Origin: Gigaspora margarita
Taxonomy: Eukaryota > Glomeromycota > Glomeromycetes > Diversisporales > Gigasporaceae
NCBI GenBank assembly: GCA_009809945.1
Contig: WTPW01001561.1
Location: 50,474 to 114,473 of the forward strand
Length of the DNA: 64,000 nt
Direction: 5' to 3'
Shown here: in pieces, positions 58,090 to 64,000 of the stretch
Numbering within the stretch: the first letter of the stretch is position 1
Layout: every line of letters begins with the position of its first letter
The notes under the pieces: generated by a model
The model's database searches: none
The model's input: only the letters and a program-made list of their open reading frames with translations
Told to the model about the DNA's origin: nothing
Translations under genes and position numbers: made by a program

Positions 58090-58479
58090 TATATGTGTAC
58101 ATACGTACGTCAGAATCAATATAGGTTGATTCTAAATACACTTATATTAAACCAAAGTTTTAACTTACAGTGATTCCGAATCCATTTAGTGCATATCCAA
58201 TTAAAAACATTAAATTAATTTAAGCAGCTATGATATTTATGTATATAAATAACATCAGAGTTGTATGGTACAGATTTTAAAAATGGGTATTTTACACCCA
58301 TACTGATCTGGTAATTCATTCCATACTGATATTCGTATTATCTCAGAAATCCGTATTGTACAATCTGTATGCAAACTAAAATTAATTATAGATTTTCTGT
58401 GTTCTCAATTTATGCCAATTATAATATTAATTGACTAAATCATAAGTAAATTTGAAGATAACATACAGTATAAAATTAA

Positions 58480-59916
58480 GGGGATTACTTTTTATACCCC
58501 CCAAATTTGCTATTCATACCCCCAGCCCGGCATCTGACCCTTCCGACCCAGTCACGTGAAACATAGTACAAACTGAGATCACGTGACTTTCAGGTTCTTG
58601 CGTTTTGGCCAATGGTTAGGTTACACGAAATCCGGATAATAGCCAATCAAAATTTGAACCCGAAGTAGGTTCAAATTTAAACTACAAAATAAGTTACCCC
58701 ACGATCGACAATANTTGCTACATAGTAAAGTCTAAATTCTACTATGTNAANNGATTATTATCGCTTAAGTAAACTTATTTGGGAGATCAAAATACAGATA
58801 TAGTAAAATATTTAGCAAGATTGGAGAACATTTTGTTATTTGACTTTTTAACTTTTACGTTCGCCGAAAAAATAAAAATTTTTTAAAGAAATATATTCGA
58901 CGAAAGTAAAAATTAAAGGCTAAATAATAAAAAGTTCTCCGATTTGTATGAAAATTTGATATAATATGTATTTTGATCTTATAAGCATATTTACTTAAGC
59001 GCCTGTGATCGATTTAAATAGTAAAATTTGGACTTTACTATGTAGCAACTACTTGCGATCGCTAAAAACCTCGTTCTGAAAAAGAGGTTTTTAACTTTTA
59101 CGTTCGACGAAAAATAAAAATTTTTAAAGAAATATATTCGATGAACGTAAAAGTTAAAAAGTCAATAATAAAATGTTCTCTAATTTGTATGAAAATTTGT
59201 GAGAATATGCATTTTGATCTTTTGAACATATTTACTTAAGCGCTTATGATCGATTTAAAGAGTAAAATTTGGACTTTACTATGTAGCAACTACTTGCGAT
59301 CGCTAAAAAAACCTCTTTTTCAGAAAGAAGTTTTTAGCAATCGCAAGTAGTTACTACATAGTAAAGTCCAAATTTTACTATTTAAATCGATCATAAGCGC
59401 TTAAGTAAATATGTTTAGAAGATCAAAATACATATTCTAATTTTCATACAAATTGGAGAACTTTTTATTATTTAGCCTTTAATTTTTACTTTCGTCGAAT
59501 ATATTTCTTTAAAAAATTTTTATTTTTTCGTCGAACGTAAAAGTTAAAAAGTCAAATAATAAAATGTTCTCCAATCTTGCTAAAAATTTTACTATCTCTG
59601 TATTTGATCTCCCAAATAAGTTTACTTAAGCGATAATAATCGATTTACATAGTAGAATTTAGACTTTACTATGTAGCAATTATTGTCGATCATGGGGTAA
59701 CTTGTTTTGTAGTTTAAATTTGAACCTACTTCGGGTTCAAATTTTGATTGGCTATTATCCGGATTTCGTGTAACCTAACCATTGGCCAAAATGCAAGAAC
59801 CTGAAAGTCACGTGATCTCGGTTTGTACTACGTTACACGTGACTGGGTCGGAAGGGTCGGATGCCAGGCTGGGGGGGTATGAATAGCAAATTTGGGGGGT
59901 ATAAAAAGTAATTCCC
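58480..59916. mobile_element. Near-perfect 1437-bp foldback element
   Basis: A perfect 8-bp target duplication AAAATTAA flanks it (58472-58479, 59917-59924). Ends GGGGATTACTTTTTATACCC and, as complement, GGGAATTACTTTTTATACCC differ at one base, and the inverted repeat continues inward with few differences through roughly 700 bases per arm (centre near 59200-59330). Arms contain CCGACCCAGTCACGTG, GGATAATAGCCAATCAAAAT, CATAGTAAAGTCTAAATT and the CTTAAGTAAAC motif. No transposase. An 8-bp duplication fits hAT or P-type transposition, but the long arms are more typical of foldback/Mutator elements, so the class is open. Confidence 0.75.
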
Positions 59917-60212
59917 AAAATTAATAGTCATTTATTCTTTATAATCTTGATTTTATTTAGTTTAAAATATTTTATTTATGAAAAAAAGAGTTTATAGAAC
60001 TACTTAACAAACTTAATAATTTATTCACTGCAAAGAAAATATTTTATAATGAAATTTTTTTCTTCACCTTTCTTTTTTTTTTTTTTTTTAAATAAACCTC
60101 ACCTTTTTTACGTTAATGGATTAACTTTTAAAATTATATAATAAGCTAAAGAAATTTTTTGCTTATTGTCGTGTGATTTTCGGTATCCATGTGATTGGTG
60201 ATCGGGTACACA

Positions 60213-60557
60213 CCAGAGACCCGTAAAAATTTTTTGTGTTATACAAAATCTTTATTTGCGTTATTGCAAAAATTTGTATTAATTTGCAATAAGATATTAA
60301 CTTTATATTAATTTGCGATTTGTTTCGGAAAACATCAAAAATTTACTCAAAAATTTTGTTCTAATCTTGCTCGTCTTTATGTTCATTCATTTTCTCTTTC
60401 GGAAACTTAATTCAGCACACTATCTGACATTATTAGCCAATCAAATTTACAGAATACACGTGAATTTTACCTTTAGAAATTTGTTTTAATTTGCATAATC
60501 AATCTAAATTTGCATTAATTTGTATTAATTTATATACAAATTTTTACGGGTCTCTGG
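60213..60557. mobile_element. MITE with CCAGAGACCCGTAAAAATTT ends, 345 bp
   Basis: Perfect 20-base terminal inverted repeat CCAGAGACCCGTAAAAATTT, flanked by direct repeats TACACA (60207-60212, 60558-60563). Interior TTAATTTGCGATTTG and TGTATTAATTTGCAATAA words recur. No coding sequence; superfamily unclear from a 6-bp duplication. Confidence 0.7.
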
Positions 60558-60563
60558 TACACA

Positions 60564-61084
60564 CGTATTGATCGAATGTTATGATCGAGTGATCATGATT
60601 ACATTAGAAGTTAAAGTAATCGATAAGCAAGTCTGTAATAATCAGTGACGTAGGTGTGTATTAGTAATTAATATACAGAAAATCGATCCTAAGGGGAAAG
60701 TGCTTAACTTGCGGCCTGCAATAACTTTGTGACTACGAACTTGTGTGCTCGTAATATCTTTGTGACCTTCTTTGTGAATGAACTGTATTTGTGTGACCGT
60801 ATTAGGTGGTAGTACCTGTATTATACGTATAGGCTAAATGAGTGAAGTTTAGTAGAAAAGGTTGACGAATACACGATAGTCTGAGTGACTACGTGACACT
60901 TATAAAACAAATAATAAATTTTTAGCAGAAAAACTGGAAAATTTTTAAATGTAAATAGATAGTAAGATAATCCTTGAAGTCATTATTTTGTTAATATAAA
61001 CATGGCTTGTCGATATGAAGGTTTTTTACTATCTTTTATGAACAAAAAGATGATAGTTTAAATTCGTGGTTGTAATGATAATGT

Positions 61085-61135
<51 letters not shown>

Positions 61136-63320
61136 GAACTTGAATTTTATTAAATACATTCAATTTGGCATTACTGAAAACTAGGCCTTTCTTCACTCGG
61201 TAAAAATTAATAAATGACGCATGTTAATTAAGAATTGACAAAATTTTTAATTGACAAAGAATATGTGTTCTAATCATTTATTCTAGCTACATTAATTATT
61301 GCAAACGTGATTGTCGAGGCAATTTTACTTTTTACATTTGTAGCGAATTATATTAATAATCTTTTGTAGTTCTAATAGTTGTATTTAATGGATCTTAAAC
61401 AGCTTTAATATAAAAATACAATCTTCTCACATAATAAAATAAAGGGTCAATGATATCGATTAAAAGGCTGAACACCGAGAAATTTATTAAGTTTTCAAAT
61501 GCGTTACGAAATAAAAATAAATATTCTTGTAACTCGGACAAAATACGTAGAATTCAATGTCATCTTTTAATAATCTGATAATTACTAAATTTTATGCTAA
61601 TTTTAAATCCGCTTATTGAGTGGACTTTGAATTCTTTAACCAAATGAGTCAGTTTAGAATTTCGTTGCAATATAAGTCCACAAAAATTCGATTTCGACGT
61701 ACAACCTATATATTATAACCTAATAAGTCCAATCTCTCTAAACAGTAAAGTAACCGATATTAATGCAATTAATATCCAAAATAAACAATTGAGCGAAATA
61801 ACCTTTACAAACCATTAATTCAATATATTTTAACAATTTTTTTTAAATTGTCTTGGATTTGTTTTTTCTCTTCGCAAACATAACATTTACACTTTATTTT
61901 GCCTTTTTTTCATGGTATTTAGCGAGTTCAATGTCTTTTAAGTAGGAATGCAAATATCATATATTAAACATGTCGAATTGTTGCGATATCGAAATTCTTA
62001 AATAGCACTAAATCTCCTACTTTATATAAACAAGACTCACTACTCCATTATAATAATATAAGATACTTATTTGTTTTAATTCATTAAATTTTAAATTTTG
62101 TACTAAAAATTTTGCCACTATTATTTTTCGCTCGGCATTCAGATATGACCTCTGTAGATCGCGATGAAATGTGATAATTAGAAATTCCGTAGATTAGGAA
62201 ATTTACTATCCTTATCTTTTATTTATTATATTTTGAAAAGTAATTAAATAATTCAATTTAGTTTTAATCATCGCGACTTTTATTAGAGATACGATACGAC
62301 CTTTAGCCCATATAATTAATGGAAACAATAATATTCGTATACTCATGCATATTATCAATTTATCTACTACTTAACCCAAAGTAAACTTACTATATTTTAA
62401 CTCTGTAACTGATAATACTCAAAATACGTAAAATATGTGCGTTAGTATAAACTTATTGTTATTATAATAGCATGTTAAATGGTATATACGATGTCAAATC
62501 TTACACGTAACGACAATATTTTTTTACTGACCGTCTCCGGTATTTAGAACTTATATATAGTTTATGACTAATACTAGCAATAAATAGTAAAATATTTGCT
62601 CCTGTGTATAGATGCAGACTTATGACGTAACTAGTAGTTACGACCTATATAAAATCCGGGTTATAAAATAAAGATGTAACTAATCTATACTCTTAAGCGA
62701 AGTTCTTGGGGTTACTGATTATTTTTGATTATTTTTGCACAGTGAATATAGACGGTTTTTTTTCAAAGTTAGAAATGCTTTTACAGTGACTTTTTGCTAG
62801 TGAATCGTTACGTTATCAAAGAGTACTTTAAATAAGTTACCCGGACAATTGATTTACATCAGCCAATCATATGAAAGTCTTCCTATGGACCTGCAATACA
62901 AGCCCAAAAAAGGAAATTAAGGATTGTAAATAAACCAAGTGCGTAAAGACTGAAGTTTTGGTGTTGGTATTAGTGTCGATAGCAATAGATTAGTTTAATT
63001 AATGCAACAAATTTGATTAAGCACTAGTTTTTTAGTGTTTTCGCTCTTTTCTTCTTTCACACGTGTCCGTAATTCATGTCGGGTGATCCGGGATGTCCAG
63101 GGACGACCGCCTCAAATTAGGAAACTACCACCCGAGTCACACAATTGATAAAAAAAATTTTTATACGTTTTAATTAAATAATTTAATTAACTTAATTTTA
63201 TGCCATTTCATAGTAATCTAATAATTTTGCGACAATTTATATAATCCAAAAAATATTTTTTTGCATTTTTTACTATTTTTTTTAATTTTAATGGCGAGAC
63301 CTTGCTCTTATCTTTATTAA
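60564..63320. other. Gene-free stretch with a 44-base poly(T) tract
   Basis: Less repetitive DNA with no open frame above 60 codons. The T run at 61089-61132 could be the reversed tail of a minus-strand retroposon to its right, but no matching target duplication was found. It could hold non-coding exons or control regions, which sequence alone does not show. Confidence 0.4.
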
Positions 63321-63329
63321 ATTTAATGG

Positions 63330-63520
63330 AAACTTTTTTCAGTTGGAAAAAATTCATTTTTTACTATTTCAGAATCATCCAAATTAATATCAATTGTATT
63401 TTTGGTATCCTCTCTGATAAACCCATTTCCTCATTTTTTCTCATAATTACTTTCAGTGCATTGAGATTTGCCCACATAAAAGAATTTGCCATCATCATAA
63501 AAGTTGGCATAGTTAGTATG
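63330..63520 (-). pseudogene. Short minus-strand coding-like relic, family unknown
   Basis: One minus-strand frame gives a hydrophilic, protein-like stretch of about 60 residues with FYDDGKFFYVG and REDTKNTIDINLDD, interrupted by a stop. The overlapping plus-strand 96-codon frame (63302-63592) is hydrophobic and looks like its antisense shadow. No family recognised. It may be a degraded gene or an exon of a gene running out of the window, but no convincing splice-joined neighbours were found. Confidence 0.3.
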
Positions 63521-63592
63521 GCCAAAATGCAAGTAATTTCACAAGAAAGTCACAAAAGGTTTCTAGAGGAAACAAACCCTTGTGGAATATGA

Positions 63593-64000
63593 TAATTCAT
63601 TATTTCATAGCCTAAAGAAGATAACTTATACGTGTTAATACCATTAGAAGAATTAATGATCAAAGAGTAAAAATAGCATGCATAATAGACCTTCTTAGCA
63701 TATACAAGAGTACTATTGCACACTTTTTATAGAGTTGTGCAATTGCTTGGGAGTATATGAATATTTAATTGAATTTACAAAATATTGCTGAAACACATTG
63801 TCTTCCTGTTATCGAAAATAAAATATGCCACTTTTTGCAACTAATATGCCATTGAATTATACTAAGAACAAGTTCTACAGGACAATCACTAAAGTAGTAA
63901 GGTGATTAGTAATTAAATCAATCATTGGATGATGAATTTCTATTCAATAAAAAATATTAGAAAAACTTTATAGGTGTGTGCTTATAATTTTTTTCAATCA
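63593..64000. other. Gene-free window end
   Basis: AT-rich sequence without a supported open frame, element end or RNA gene. Confidence 0.4.

Noticed and set aside
63302-63592. 96-codon plus-strand frame as a gene
   Set aside because: Hydrophobic composition fits the antisense of the hydrophilic minus-strand relic; no family features.
1-64000. Organellar origin because of the extreme AT content
   Set aside because: The transporter has nine spliceosomal-type GT-AG introns and the window is full of nuclear transposons and SINEs.

Overview
This window reads as nuclear DNA from a very A+T-rich, repeat-laden fungal genome, most likely an arbuscular mycorrhizal fungus (Glomeromycotina, Rhizophagus-like). 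Three observations support this: a transporter gene of a fungal family split by nine short GT-AG introns, extreme A+T content by eye, and a dense, nested load of non-autonomous transposons. The species assignment is inference. A run of N at 26641-26674 and scattered single N show a draft assembly.

One intact protein-coding gene was found, a 10-exon major facilitator transporter of the anion:cation symporter (Dal5/Tna1-like) family at 9351-11576 (+), with a TATA box 69 bases upstream. Its exons join in frame to give 488 residues. Two other stretches (49200-50050, and 63330-63520 on the minus strand) look like decayed coding sequence of unknown family.

Layout: 1-7054 holds foldback elements, a 22-bp minisatellite and hAT-type elements. 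7055-9350 is the transporter's upstream region and 9351-11576 the gene. About 12170-18660 is a degenerate ~100-bp tandem array broken up by MITEs, an hAT element, a SINE and foldbacks. 20195-26430 has two copies of a poly(A)-tailed retroposon, plus a ~1-kb foldback split by a SINE with a perfect 16-bp target duplication. 25446-32000 has several hAT-type elements, one inside another. 33053-38808 has foldbacks. 40085-46221 has a 70-bp tandem array, two further retroposon copies and small MITEs. 48728-53480 has MITEs, a coding relic and a 3-kb composite hAT-type element. 54840-60557 has foldbacks and MITEs, including a 1437-bp near-perfect palindrome. 60558-64000 is mostly featureless.

The elements fall into superfamilies by target-site duplication (TSD). 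Ten have or probably have 8-bp TSDs (hAT-type). A five-copy C-rich family and one 0.9-kb foldback have TTA/TAA TSDs (Tourist/Harbinger-type). Several have TA (Tc1/mariner/pogo-type) and three have 9-10 bp (Mutator-type). None carries a transposase, so all must be mobilised in trans or be dead. The most unusual signal is a ~18-base motif (core CTTAAGTAAACTTGTT and its complement) found more than twenty times inside foldback elements whose ends and TSD sizes are unrelated.
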